This document shows, in pieces, positions 1-7,408 of a stretch of 64,000 bases of DNA. Every line of letters begins with the position of its first letter. Position 1 is the stretch's first letter. Below the pieces are notes generated by a model that did not search any database, was not told where the DNA came from, and was given only the letters and a program-made list of their open reading frames with translations. Where the stretch lies: positions 49,221 to 113,220 of the forward strand of contig NZ_JBBECH010000038.1 of assembly GCF_040881935.1 (NCBI RefSeq), in the 5' to 3' direction. The position numbers and the translations under genes were made by a program. Source of the DNA: Saccharospirillum sp040881935 (GTDB lineage Bacteria > Pseudomonadota > Gammaproteobacteria > Pseudomonadales > Natronospirillaceae).

Positions 1-1
1 G

Positions 2-457
2 ATCTCCCGGTATATGATCAGCCTGCTGGTATTTCTGGGTCTGTTGGGTACCTTCTGGGGTCTACTAGGTACCATTGAAGCGGTCGGGCGGGTGATTATT
101 AACCTGGACATCGGCAATCAGGACTTTGAACAGGTCTTTGGCGAATTACAGGCTGGCCTGCTGCGGCCACTGGAAGGCATGGGTACCGCGTTCAGCTCAT
201 CCTTGCTGGGTCTCGGCGGCTCGCTGGTGCTGGGTTTTCTGGATATTCAGGCCGGCCATGCCCAAAACCGCTTTTACGACAGCCTGGAAGAATGGCTGAC
301 CGGCCTGACCAACCTGATTGATGCTCGCGATCTGACCGACGAACCCGGCCTGCCACGGACGCAAAAAGCCCGTGACGAACTGGCCGAAGAACTCCTGATA
401 CTCGAAGAAGAAAATCGCCAGCTGAAAGAAAAGCTGGGTTTTTCTGACGACGACTGA
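2..457 (+). CDS. MotA/TolQ/ExbB-family proton channel subunit, 5' end outside window
   Basis: The reading frame is open to the left edge, so this is the last 151 codons of a longer gene; the ATG at 14 is internal. The visible part has a hydrophobic segment (LLVFLGLLGTFWGLLGT) followed by a second region rich in Gly, Ala and Ser (GMGTAFSSSLLGLGGSLVLG), which is the pattern of the last membrane helices of MotA/TolQ/ExbB proteins. A charged helical tail of about 60 residues follows. The next gene starts 14 bp on and encodes a membrane-anchored coiled-coil OmpA protein, the usual partner in this paired arrangement. The pair probably forms a proton-driven inner-membrane complex anchored to peptidoglycan. 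Its task is not known. It is not flagellar motAB by context, because no flagellar or chemotaxis genes are near. Confidence 0.8.
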   Translation: MSRYMISLLVFLGLLGTFWGLLGTIEAVGRVIINLDIGNQDFEQVFGELQAGLLRPLEGMGTAFSSSLLGLGGSLVLGFLDIQAGHAQNRFYDSLEEWLTGLTNLIDARDLTDEPGLPRTQKARDELAEELLILEEENRQLKEKLGFSDDD

Positions 458-471
458 ACGGAGCCCCGCTG

Positions 472-1791
472 ATGTTAGGCAGTCGCAGACGCGCTCAATC
501 TACCGTTAATGTCTGGCCCGGCTACGTCGACGCCCTGTCGGCTTTGCTGTTGCTGGTCATCTTTATGTTGCTGATCTTTACCCTGGCGCAGGTGTTTCTG
601 GCGGAAACGGTGTCTGACCGGGATGCCGAGCTCAACAGGCTTAATGCACGCCTCGCTGAAATCAGCAACGCTTTGCTCCTTCAGGAAGAAAGCAATGAGG
701 CTCTGAATGAACGGCTGGTGTCGTTGCGCGCCCAATATAACCAGAGCTTGCAGCGGCAGGCGGGCCTTGAAGATCAGGTTACCGCGCTTGAGGAAACCAT
801 TGAAACCGACCGGGAAACGATCGAAGTCCAGCTAAGGGAAAAGGCTGCGCTGCAGCAGGATATTGTAACTCTGCGCCAGTTGCGCGCTGAACTGGAACAG
901 GAAATCGCCGGTTTGGTCACACGCCTTAACCAAAGTGAGACGTCGGTCGATCAACTTGAAACCGAACTGGCCGCGCGGGAAGAGCTGGTAGGCTCACTGC
1001 GTGATCGTAGTCAGGCGCTGGAAGCTCGCCTCGCGACAGAAGAAGAGCGCACTCTGCTCGCCCAGCGTGATATTGAAGAGCAAGAACTGCGCATTGAAGA
1101 CCTGGTCGCCATCGCCAGTGAAAGTGAAGAAGCACTGGAGGAAGAGAAACGCCTCTCTGCCCGGGCACAGGCGGAAATCGACCGCCTGAGCCAGCAGATC
1201 GATGCGCTGCAAGCCCAACTCAACCAGATCAGCACGGCGCTGGCCCTTGAGCAGGAACTGACCGCTGAACAGGAGGTTCTATTGGCTGATCTGGGCGAGC
1301 GGCTGAACTCGGCGTTGGCGCAACGCGTCAATGAACTGGAACAGTATCGTTCCGATTTCTTTGGCCGGCTGCGTCAGGCACTGGCTAACAACCCCAATAT
1401 TCGAATTGAAGGCGACCGTTTTCTGCTGCCTTCTGAACTGTTCTTTGAATCCGCCTCAGCGACTCTGGGTGTAGCGGGTCGGGGAGAGCTGGACAAGCTG
1501 GCGAACATCTTCGAGGAGATTGCCGCGGAGATTCCAGAGGATATCAACTGGATACTGCGCATTGATGGCCACACCGACCAGCGACCCATCAACACCGAAC
1601 GCTTCCCGTCTAACTGGGAGTTATCTACCGCAAGGGCGGTGTCAGTTGTGCGCTACCTGGCCCAACGGGGCATCGAAGAAGACCGCATGGCGGCCGCTGG
1701 TTTTGGTGAACATCATCCGGTCGACCCGGCCTTTACCCAAGAGGCCTTTCAAAATAACCGGCGCATCGAGATCAAGCTGACTAATCGTTAA
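472..1791 (+). CDS. OmpA/MotB-like peptidoglycan-binding protein with long coiled coil
   Basis: This 439-residue protein has a short cytoplasmic start, the conserved WPGYVDALSALLLLVIFMLL membrane anchor (about residues 15-38), a long heptad-rich coiled coil (about 45-285) and a C-terminal OmpA-like domain (about 320-439). The OmpA domain shows the IDGHTDQRP and NRRIEIKL signatures that hold peptidoglycan. The WPGFVDAL-type anchor is typical of the stand-alone 'peptidoglycan-binding' partners of MotA/ExbB-like proteins and differs from flagellar MotB. It follows the channel subunit by 14 bp with an AACGGAG-type ribosome site, so the two are one operon. Export, motor or envelope tethering roles are all possible; I cannot choose from sequence. 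Confidence 0.85.
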   Translation: MLGSRRRAQSTVNVWPGYVDALSALLLLVIFMLLIFTLAQVFLAETVSDRDAELNRLNARLAEISNALLLQEESNEALNERLVSLRAQYNQSLQRQAGLEDQVTALEETIETDRETIEVQLREKAALQQDIVTLRQLRAELEQEIAGLVTRLNQSETSVDQLETELAAREELVGSLRDRSQALEARLATEEERTLLAQRDIEEQELRIEDLVAIASESEEALEEEKRLSARAQAEIDRLSQQIDALQAQLNQISTALALEQELTAEQEVLLADLGERLNSALAQRVNELEQYRSDFFGRLRQALANNPNIRIEGDRFLLPSELFFESASATLGVAGRGELDKLANIFEEIAAEIPEDINWILRIDGHTDQRPINTERFPSNWELSTARAVSVVRYLAQRGIEEDRMAAAGFGEHHPVDPAFTQEAFQNNRRIEIKLTNR

Positions 1792-1815
1792 GCACTGACC
1801 GGCGTTATCGGTACC

Positions 1816-1839
1816 AAAAAAAGCCAGACATCGTCTGGC
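1816..1839 (-). terminator. Rho-independent terminator reading leftward
   Basis: GCCAGAC (1823-1829) and GTCTGGC (1833-1839) form a 7-bp stem with a 3-base loop. An A-run at 1816-1822 becomes a U-tract on minus-strand RNA. There is no T-run on the plus side, so it is strongest for leftward transcripts. The nearest clear plus-strand gene ends at 1791 and no certain minus gene lies just upstream of the terminator. Confidence 0.5.
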
Positions 1840-1842
1840 CAA

Positions 1843-1893
1843 GGTACTACACGGGTATTGGTACTACATGGTTATTGGTACTACACGGTCATC
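1843..1893. repeat. Three tandem 17-bp repeats
   Basis: Units begin at 1843, 1860 and 1877 and share GGTACTACAYGGTTATT with one to four changes. They lie directly beside the leftward hairpin, in the gap between the OmpA-domain gene and the histidine kinase gene. Confidence 0.85.
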
Positions 1894-1905
1894 ATTCAGC
1901 AACAA

Positions 1906-2142
1906 TCAAACGTTATCTTCGTCGTCCCATACATCCCCATCGTCTTCCAGTTCCAGCCTGATGCTGCGCACGGCATTCCAGGCTTTTTCAGTCATTGGTG
2001 CCTTGTCATTTAGTTGTTTCACCTTTTGCCTGCCTGGCATTCTCGTTGATGAGATGCGCGACAGACTACCAGAACCTGACGACAACGGTACGCGCCTGGT
2101 TTGTATGGCATGTTTCAATAATGTTCCAGAATTGTTGGCCAA
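1906..2142 (-). CDS. Possible small protein with acidic C-terminus (doubtful)
   Basis: This is the only candidate gene in the 404-bp gap between 1791 and 2196. The frame can start at TTG 2142 (78 codons) or ATG 2040 (45 codons, weak ACGAGA site upstream). The C-terminal part reads as plausible protein (LNDKAPMTEKAWNAV, then an acidic DDGDVWDDEDN tail), and a leftward terminator at 1816-1839 sits where one would be expected for such a gene. I recognise no family and see no good promoter. A competing plus-strand frame at 1868-2215 looks like noise. Treat as a candidate only. Confidence 0.25.
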   Translation of the reverse strand: MANNSGTLLKHAIQTRRVPLSSGSGSLSRISSTRMPGRQKVKQLNDKAPMTEKAWNAVRSIRLELEDDGDVWDDEDNV

Positions 2143-2195
2143 CGTTCTCAGCCCGCCTCCGGCCAGCTATAGTGATACAACAGAGGGGGCATTTG

Positions 2196-3737
2196 ATGTT
2201 TTCAATATTCGCTAGAATTTACAGTACCTGGATTGGCATCCTGCTGATCGCCAGCCTGGCCCTGTTTGTTGCGGTCACACTGGCCAACGACTACCGTTTC
2301 AAGCGCATGTCCGATCCGCTGCTGGACTCAGCGGCGCAATTTGTACAGCAGGGATATCAGCGCCAGGACACCGAGGAACGTCGCCAGTCGTGGCTGGAAC
2401 TGGTATCAACACTGACCGGTTCCAGCTGGCAGAGCGTGCCCGGCACTCTAGAAGCACCGGAATACAACGAAGTCGACTGGATCAACGAGACTGTGCAACT
2501 AAAACACCCGCTCAGTGACCAACAAGCGCTAAGCGTTACCATCAGTGACTGGGAGCACCTGGCTACCGGGCTCGGCTTACTGGTAACCAACGAACTGTCC
2601 CTGGTACCCGTGCCGGATCGGGAACAACGGCTGGCAGAGCTCAATGCCAAATTCAATGTAGAGGTTCAGCGCCTGGGCTGGCGGAATGCAGATCTGGGTT
2701 TCGTGCTGGAACGTGAGCTGGAAAATGGCCAGGTAGTGCTCAATCGGGACAACGCTTTGAAGCAGTTTTTTGTCTACGTGCCCGCGGGTTCCGAGCAAGC
2801 ACTCAGGCTGGGCCCGTTTAAGGAGTTCGTTTGGCTGACACCCAACATGACAGTGATCTTACTGTTGGGCTTTCTGTGCGTGACGGCGCTCGCACTCTGG
2901 CTGGTTTTGCGACCTTTACAATACCGGCTAACCCGAATGACCAGGGCAATTGATGCCATTGCCGAAACCGTAGAAGCCCCTGACCTGCCGGAGAAAAAGA
3001 CAGACGCCCTTAATGGAATGTGGCATCACATTCAGTCGATGGCCCAGCGTCTGATCCAGATGGCCGAGCAAAGCCAGCAACTTAACCAGGCGGTGTCCCA
3101 CGATCTGAAAACACCGCTGGCCAGAATGCAATTCGCTTTGGCCATGCTGGACCCCGATGCCCCACTGACCAAACAACTTCAGGAAGATGTGCGCGAATTG
3201 GAGCAATTAATTGACGAGTTGCTGTTGTATCATCAGTTAAGCCAACGGAAACCGGGAACTGGTCGTGAGCACGATACCCCTTATTGCTTTGTCAGCGATG
3301 AGCTGACTGCATTGGTCAACAGAATGAATCAGGAAAACGGAAACATCGAGTTGGTACTGGACCCAATAAACCGGGCCAGCATCGCTGCGCATCACTGGCG
3401 GCGGCTGTGCCGCAACCTGATCAGCAACGCTCTCCATTATGGCCATGGACAGACACGGGTCACGCTTACCGCCCACGCTCCCAACCTGGTGCTGACGGTT
3501 GAAGACAATGGTTCTGGATTCCTGGGTCTGAGCCTTATTCACGCCATCAAACCATTTGTACGGGGTGACAAGGCACGAAACCTGAGTCACAAAGGCCACG
3601 GTATGGGCCTGGCGCTGGTCGCCACTCTGGTCGAGCATTATCAGGGAGAATTGTCGGTGGGGCGCAGCGCACTGGGTGGGGCTAGGGTGACCGTTGCATT
3701 GCCCGCCCTGCCTGATCAACTGCCAATGACGTCATGA
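2196..3737 (+). CDS. RstB-like sensor histidine kinase
   Basis: This 513-residue inner-membrane kinase has TM1 at about residues 9-31, a periplasmic sensor region of about 180 residues, TM2 at about 215-238, HAMP-like and dimerisation segments, an H box with the phosphoacceptor in SHDLKTPLARM (His302), an N box (LCRNLISNALHYGHGQ), G1 (EDNGSGF) and G2 (GHGMGLALV). The start at 2196 is set by the GAGGGGGC ribosome site and by the clean TM1 that follows; the frame is open further up to 1995 without a plausible protein. Its stop overlaps the next ATG by 4 bp (ATGA), so it is co-translated with the secreted repeat protein. The likely partner is the RstA-like regulator at 5349, two genes on. The signal is unknown. 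Confidence 0.9.
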   Translation: MFSIFARIYSTWIGILLIASLALFVAVTLANDYRFKRMSDPLLDSAAQFVQQGYQRQDTEERRQSWLELVSTLTGSSWQSVPGTLEAPEYNEVDWINETVQLKHPLSDQQALSVTISDWEHLATGLGLLVTNELSLVPVPDREQRLAELNAKFNVEVQRLGWRNADLGFVLERELENGQVVLNRDNALKQFFVYVPAGSEQALRLGPFKEFVWLTPNMTVILLLGFLCVTALALWLVLRPLQYRLTRMTRAIDAIAETVEAPDLPEKKTDALNGMWHHIQSMAQRLIQMAEQSQQLNQAVSHDLKTPLARMQFALAMLDPDAPLTKQLQEDVRELEQLIDELLLYHQLSQRKPGTGREHDTPYCFVSDELTALVNRMNQENGNIELVLDPINRASIAAHHWRRLCRNLISNALHYGHGQTRVTLTAHAPNLVLTVEDNGSGFLGLSLIHAIKPFVRGDKARNLSHKGHGMGLALVATLVEHYQGELSVGRSALGGARVTVALPALPDQLPMTS

Positions 3738-4276
3738 GGCGATTGAGGACCCGCCGCAACAGGCTACTGGCACCCGTGGTGCTCCTATTGTGGCCTGGAA
3801 TCAGCCTGGTCCCGGCAGATGAATGGGGCAACTGGGATGATCTGCCAGATAATCTGCTAGAATCTCAAAATGATATCGAGTCTCTGGAAGAGTTATCAGG
3901 GCGCCTTGATCAATTGATTGCCGACCGTGCGGACACCGCTGGAACCAGCCAGGAACGGCTGCTGCAACGCTGGTTGAACCAGCTTGCCCCTGAAGACCGC
4001 AAAAACCTGTCTCTCGACACGCTGCTATCCCTTCCTAAAGACTGGACCGATGACCAGTTTGAAACCTGGTATGAATCTCTGGGCAATGGCCCGGGTAATG
4101 GTGGCCCGGGTAACGGAATCGGCAATGGCCCGGGTAATAGTGGCCCGGGCAACGGAATCGGTAATGGCCCGGGTAATGGTGGCCCGGGCAACGGAATCGG
4201 TAATGGCCCGGGTAATGGTGGCCCGGGTAATGGAATGGGTAATGACGACGATGATGATGACGAGGACGACGACTAA
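3734..4276 (+). CDS. Secreted Gly/Asn-repeat protein with poly-Asp tail
   Basis: This 180-residue protein starts with a basic n-region and a hydrophobic stretch (LLAPVVLLLWPGISLV), a likely Sec signal. Residues about 30-116 are a soluble, helix-prone acidic region. Residues 117-168 are four 13-residue repeats (GNGPGNGGPGNGI type), and the protein ends in an almost pure Asp run (ten of the last eleven residues acidic Asp, one Glu). I recognise no named family. Gly/Asn repeats with an acidic tail suggest an extended, cation-binding exported segment; this is inference. The start overlaps the kinase stop and the next gene begins inside its Asp-coding tail, so the four genes 2196-6083 are tightly coupled. 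There is no lipobox. Confidence 0.8.
   Translation: MRRLRTRRNRLLAPVVLLLWPGISLVPADEWGNWDDLPDNLLESQNDIESLEELSGRLDQLIADRADTAGTSQERLLQRWLNQLAPEDRKNLSLDTLLSLPKDWTDDQFETWYESLGNGPGNGGPGNGIGNGPGNSGPGNGIGNGPGNGGPGNGIGNGPGNGGPGNGMGNDDDDDDEDDD
4082..4237 (+). repeat. Four in-frame 39-bp tandem repeats in coding sequence
   Basis: Units start at 4082, 4121, 4160 and 4199 and differ at only a few positions. Each encodes 13 residues rich in Gly, Asn and Pro. The Asp-tail codons plus stop (4238-4276) fill exactly one more 39-bp period. High DNA identity, including CCCGGG in each half-unit, suggests recent expansion by slippage or unequal exchange. Confidence 0.95.
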
Positions 4277-5345
4277 ACATCTCTCGCTGCGTCAGCGCCT
4301 GCAAAAGGCGCTCTGGTTACTGGTCTTACTGCCGATGCCTGTCATTGCAGAAACCAACTGGTCGGATGAATTGGCCGCCATTCAACAGTTACAGGCTGAA
4401 GGAAATGTCGTACAAGCTGTCATCGATCTTGAGGCACTGCACAGCCAGAACCCGACGGCATCTCGTCTTAAGTTGGAACTGGCGGCGTTGTATTTGCAAC
4501 TCAACGAGCCAGAAACCGCCGAACGGTACCTAACCGATGTGCTGGCAGATCCCGACTTGCCGGTGCGAGTACGCATCAACACTCAGGTGTTGCTGATACA
4601 AGCACAGGAAGCCCAGACAGTCAGTGACTACCAACTCTACAGCCATCTGCAGATCAGCACAGGCCAGACAGAGCAATTAGACAGCGGCTATGGTCAGGTT
4701 AGCGGTCAGATCCAGTTGTTGTTTCCCAAATCGATCTTCTACTCCACCCGTCAATCGTTCACTTTACGACCCCTGGCGCAAGTGACGGCCCTGTCACGAC
4801 ATTACCCGGACCGAAACGACAACCCCTGGCTTGGTCGACTGGAAGGCGGGCTTTGGGCACACAACGCCAATTCCCTTGTGCAACTTTCCCTGGGGTTCCA
4901 GCGGAACGACACTTTGAGCGGCTGGTTGGCCAATGCTGCCTACGCCACCAACGTCAGGGATGTCCAATTACGGCTAACGCATGAACAGTTCTGGCATGAC
5001 CAGGGAGCGCACAGCGACAGCCTCGCGGGCGTTTCAAAAGCACTTGGTACGCGCAGCCGGGTGAGTATCTTCTGGGAAAGGCAACACCGCACGCTCGATA
5101 CCGCCACCAGAACCGATCACGAGGCAGGCATCGGCCTTAACACCAACCTGAACGACTGGGGGACCGAGTTCAACCTGGTGCAAGCGCTGACTCGCGACGA
5201 ACTAGCATTGGAGAACCGACTTATTTGGCAGGTCTTACCCGATTGGCGCGTGCGCCTGCATGCAGACCTGACCAACCTCGCGGCCAGCAATCCTCTGAAC
5301 TACGCTTTATCGATCAGCCTGAGATGGACGCCAATAGGAACCTGA
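4242..5345 (+). CDS. TPR plus beta-barrel outer-membrane protein
   Basis: Up to 367 residues. The start lies in the Asp-coding tail of the previous gene: ATG 4242, or ATG 4251, 4254 or 4257 in the same frame; no clear ribosome site separates them, so translation is probably coupled. A signal peptide (hydrophobic ALWLLVLLPMPVIA, cleavage before ETNW) leads to a TPR-like helical region (about residues 40-140, LQAEGNVVQAVIDLEALHSQNP) and then about 220 residues of alternating short polar/hydrophobic strands ending in LSISLRWTPIGT, as expected of an outer-membrane barrel. The layout resembles Slam/DUF560 surface-export proteins but it is shorter. It may handle the repeat protein encoded just upstream; that is inference. 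Confidence 0.75.
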   Translation: MTTMMMTRTTTKHLSLRQRLQKALWLLVLLPMPVIAETNWSDELAAIQQLQAEGNVVQAVIDLEALHSQNPTASRLKLELAALYLQLNEPETAERYLTDVLADPDLPVRVRINTQVLLIQAQEAQTVSDYQLYSHLQISTGQTEQLDSGYGQVSGQIQLLFPKSIFYSTRQSFTLRPLAQVTALSRHYPDRNDNPWLGRLEGGLWAHNANSLVQLSLGFQRNDTLSGWLANAAYATNVRDVQLRLTHEQFWHDQGAHSDSLAGVSKALGTRSRVSIFWERQHRTLDTATRTDHEAGIGLNTNLNDWGTEFNLVQALTRDELALENRLIWQVLPDWRVRLHADLTNLAASNPLNYALSISLRWTPIGT

Positions 5346-5348
5346 TCC

Positions 5349-6083
5349 ATGATCTTCACCGCCGATTTCTCCCACGAGCCAGACTCAACCCAGGCTGGCT
5401 ACGGCCGCCTTGTGCTGGTCGAGGACGATATCGCATTGAGCCAGCTCACCTGCCAATACCTGACCCGAGAGGGTTTTGAGGTGTTGACCGTCGCTGATGG
5501 TCTTCAGGCACCCAACCGCATCAAAGCCTGGGCACCGGATCTGGTGATTCTGGATATCATGTTGCCCGGTCAGGATGGTTTTGACATCTGTCGTCAGATT
5601 CAGCGGTTCTACCAGGGTCCGATCCTGTTCCTGACGGCACGCGGTGAATCACTGGACGAAATTCTCGGGCTGGAACTGGGCGCCGATGACTACCTGACCA
5701 AACCGGTCGAACCCCGGGTATTGCTGGCCAGAATCAAAGCACATCTACGGCGCAGCTGTCGCAACAGAACCTGGCCTGGTAGCATCGATAGCACTGTGTT
5801 CGACTGGCTCAAAGTGGATAAACGCAACCTCAAAGTCACCTGCCAGGGCCGGGATATCGAGCTAACCCAGCCGGAATTTAATCTGTTGTGCCTATTGTAC
5901 GATCAACCGGGGATCATCCACAGCCGGGATGAGATCATGAAATCACTGCGTGGCATTGAGTACGACGGTGTATCACGCACGGTGGACATATTGGTGTCCG
6001 GCATTCGCCAGAAGCTTGGGCTCGAAAATGCCATCAGGACCGTCCGGGGCAAGGGGTATCTGCTGGTTGAGTCACCCTACTAA
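5349..6083 (+). CDS. RstA-like OmpR-family response regulator
   Basis: 244 residues: an N-terminal extension of about 18 residues, a receiver domain (VLVEDD acidic pocket; phosphoacceptor Asp69 in LVILDIMLPGQDG; Lys in YLTKPVEP) and a winged-helix DNA-binding domain (about 145-240, ending VRGKGYLLVESPY). The RGIEYDGVSRTVDILVSGIR region matches RstA-type regulators well. It starts 3 bp after the barrel gene stop, so it closes the four-gene operon 2196-6083. It most likely receives phosphate from the kinase at 2196 and may control this operon. No operator is obvious upstream of 2196. Confidence 0.92.
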   Translation: MIFTADFSHEPDSTQAGYGRLVLVEDDIALSQLTCQYLTREGFEVLTVADGLQAPNRIKAWAPDLVILDIMLPGQDGFDICRQIQRFYQGPILFLTARGESLDEILGLELGADDYLTKPVEPRVLLARIKAHLRRSCRNRTWPGSIDSTVFDWLKVDKRNLKVTCQGRDIELTQPEFNLLCLLYDQPGIIHSRDEIMKSLRGIEYDGVSRTVDILVSGIRQKLGLENAIRTVRGKGYLLVESPY

Positions 6084-6185
6084 ACCCCTGCATTTGTCAG
6101 CACAGCGCCATTTTCATACACTGATCGGTTGATCGATACCTGTCTGACGGAACACAAGCCAGGTTGAATACTGGAAAGCGGTCGC

Positions 6186-6665
6186 TCAGGTCCAGCGTTT
6201 GGCCAGGGTTTCATCGCTCTGGCGGGCATCAAGCCAGCGCGAAGTACCATCCGGTCCCGTTTCCTTTTTCCAGAACGGTGCCTCGGTTTTCAGGCAATCC
6301 ATCAGAAAGGACGCGCCATCGAACGCAGCCTGACGATGCGGGCTACTGACACCAACGAACACAATCTGGTCAGCCGGGTGCAAATCACCCACTCGGTGAA
6401 TGATACGAATCCGGTTCAGTGGCCAGCGTTCAGTAGCCTGGTCAGCCAGCCGGGTAAGAACCGCTTCGGTCATGCCCGGGTAATGCTCCAGGTGCAGACG
6501 CTGCACGGCATCGCCATCGTTGAGATCCCGGACCCGACCAACAAAGCACACCACCGCGCCGTCATCGGTGTTGCTCGCACAAAGGGCGTCGTATTCCGCT
6601 TGCAGGGTAAAGTCCTCTGGTCCGACTCGTATCTCGATCGCCCTTTCCGTTGTTGTAGCTGTCAC
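6186..6665 (-). CDS. moaE: Molybdopterin synthase catalytic subunit MoaE
   Basis: 159 residues. It forms the large subunit of molybdopterin synthase, which adds the dithiolene sulfurs to cyclic pyranopterin monophosphate. Family segments are visible: DGAVVCFVGRVRD, LEHYPGMTEA, RIIHRVGDL, FVGVSSPHRQAAF and the catalytic PFWKKE. The start is GTG 6665, with a good GGGAGG site 7 bp upstream; only 3 bp separate it from moaD. It is the last gene of the minus-strand Moco operon. Between its stop and the convergent regulator gene (6084-6185) I see no strong terminator. Confidence 0.95.
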   Translation of the reverse strand: MTATTTERAIEIRVGPEDFTLQAEYDALCASNTDDGAVVCFVGRVRDLNDGDAVQRLHLEHYPGMTEAVLTRLADQATERWPLNRIRIIHRVGDLHPADQIVFVGVSSPHRQAAFDGASFLMDCLKTEAPFWKKETGPDGTSRWLDARQSDETLAKRWT

Positions 6666-6668
6666 GAT

Positions 6669-6923
6669 TCAGCCTCCCGTTACCGGCGGGAAAAGGGCCA
6701 CTTCATCGCCCGGTTTCAGCGGCTGATTGGTCTGCGTCATGGTCTGGTTCACAGCGGTCAACAAGCGTCCGCTCAGCATCGGCTGCCAGTGTGGGTGAGC
6801 CTCACCCAACCAGTGCTTGAGGGCATCGAGATCAGGCGCCTCCTCAACCGGCACTTCCAGGCCAGCAACCCCCAATTCTTCTCTCAGACGGGCGAAAAAC
6901 TTCACATGAACCAGATGACTCAT
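6669..6923 (-). CDS. moaD: Molybdopterin synthase sulfur carrier MoaD
   Basis: 84 residues with a ubiquitin-like fold pattern and the C-terminal Gly-Gly (PPVTGG) that is adenylated and carries the thiocarboxylate sulfur. It is the partner of MoaE. The ATG overlaps the moaC stop by 4 bp. Confidence 0.93.
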   Translation of the reverse strand: MSHLVHVKFFARLREELGVAGLEVPVEEAPDLDALKHWLGEAHPHWQPMLSGRLLTAVNQTMTQTNQPLKPGDEVALFPPVTGG

Positions 6924-7408
6924 TGCTCACTCCCGCGGGCAGACCAGTGGCCCGTCTTACCGCCCTGCTTTTCAAGCACCCGCAACCCGTCAATGCGCAT
7001 GCCCGGATCGACCGCCTTGACCATATCAAACAACGTTAAGGCCGTTACCGAGGCAGCCGTCAGCGCTTCCATCTCGACTCCGGTTTTACCTTCAAGCTTG
7101 CACCATGTCTCTATCCGCACGCGTCCCTGGTCACGCTCAAGGGTCAGGTCGACACCGATCTTACTGAGCATCAGCGGGTGACACAGCGGAATCAACTGCG
7201 ATGTCAGCTTGGCGCCCTGAATACCGGCGACCCGGGCAACACCAAAGATATCACCCTTGTGATGCCCGCCCTGCTCGATCAGGCTCAGGGCGGCCTCGTT
7301 CATGAAGACGTAGGCTTCTGCTCTGGCTTCGCGCTGAGTGACAGCCTTTCCGGACACATCCACCATATTGGCTTCGCCCCGGTCGTTTAAATGACTGAAC
7401 TCACTCAT
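6920..7408 (-). CDS. moaC: Cyclic pyranopterin monophosphate synthase MoaC
   Basis: 162 residues; converts the MoaA product to cyclic pyranopterin monophosphate. Family signatures are HLNDRGEANMVDVSGK, KGDIFGVARVAGIQGAK, LIPLCHPL, GKTGVEMEALTAAS and LTLFDMVKAVD. I placed the start at ATG 7408, which overlaps the moaB stop (ATGA) and matches family length; the frame is open further up to 7525, but that extension lies inside moaB. Confidence 0.95.
   Translation of the reverse strand: MSEFSHLNDRGEANMVDVSGKAVTQREARAEAYVFMNEAALSLIEQGGHHKGDIFGVARVAGIQGAKLTSQLIPLCHPLMLSKIGVDLTLERDQGRVRIETWCKLEGKTGVEMEALTAASVTALTLFDMVKAVDPGMRIDGLRVLEKQGGKTGHWSARGSEQ

Noticed and set aside
2..1791. ZorA/ZorB of a Zorya defence system
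   Set aside because: The MotA/OmpA pairing is similar, but no zorC, zorD or helicase-nuclease genes follow; the next genes are a two-component system, and the channel tail is short.
1995..2195. 67-codon N-terminal extension of the histidine kinase
   Set aside because: The sequence before ATG 2196 is not protein-like, while 2196 has a strong ribosome site and a normal first membrane helix.
3910..4191. Minus-strand Pro-rich frame opposite the Gly/Asn repeat
   Set aside because: It is the reverse reading of CCCGGG-rich repeats and has no ribosome site or other support.
4082..4237. CRISPR-like array from four 39-bp repeats
   Set aside because: Units are contiguous, without spacers, and in frame within a coding sequence.
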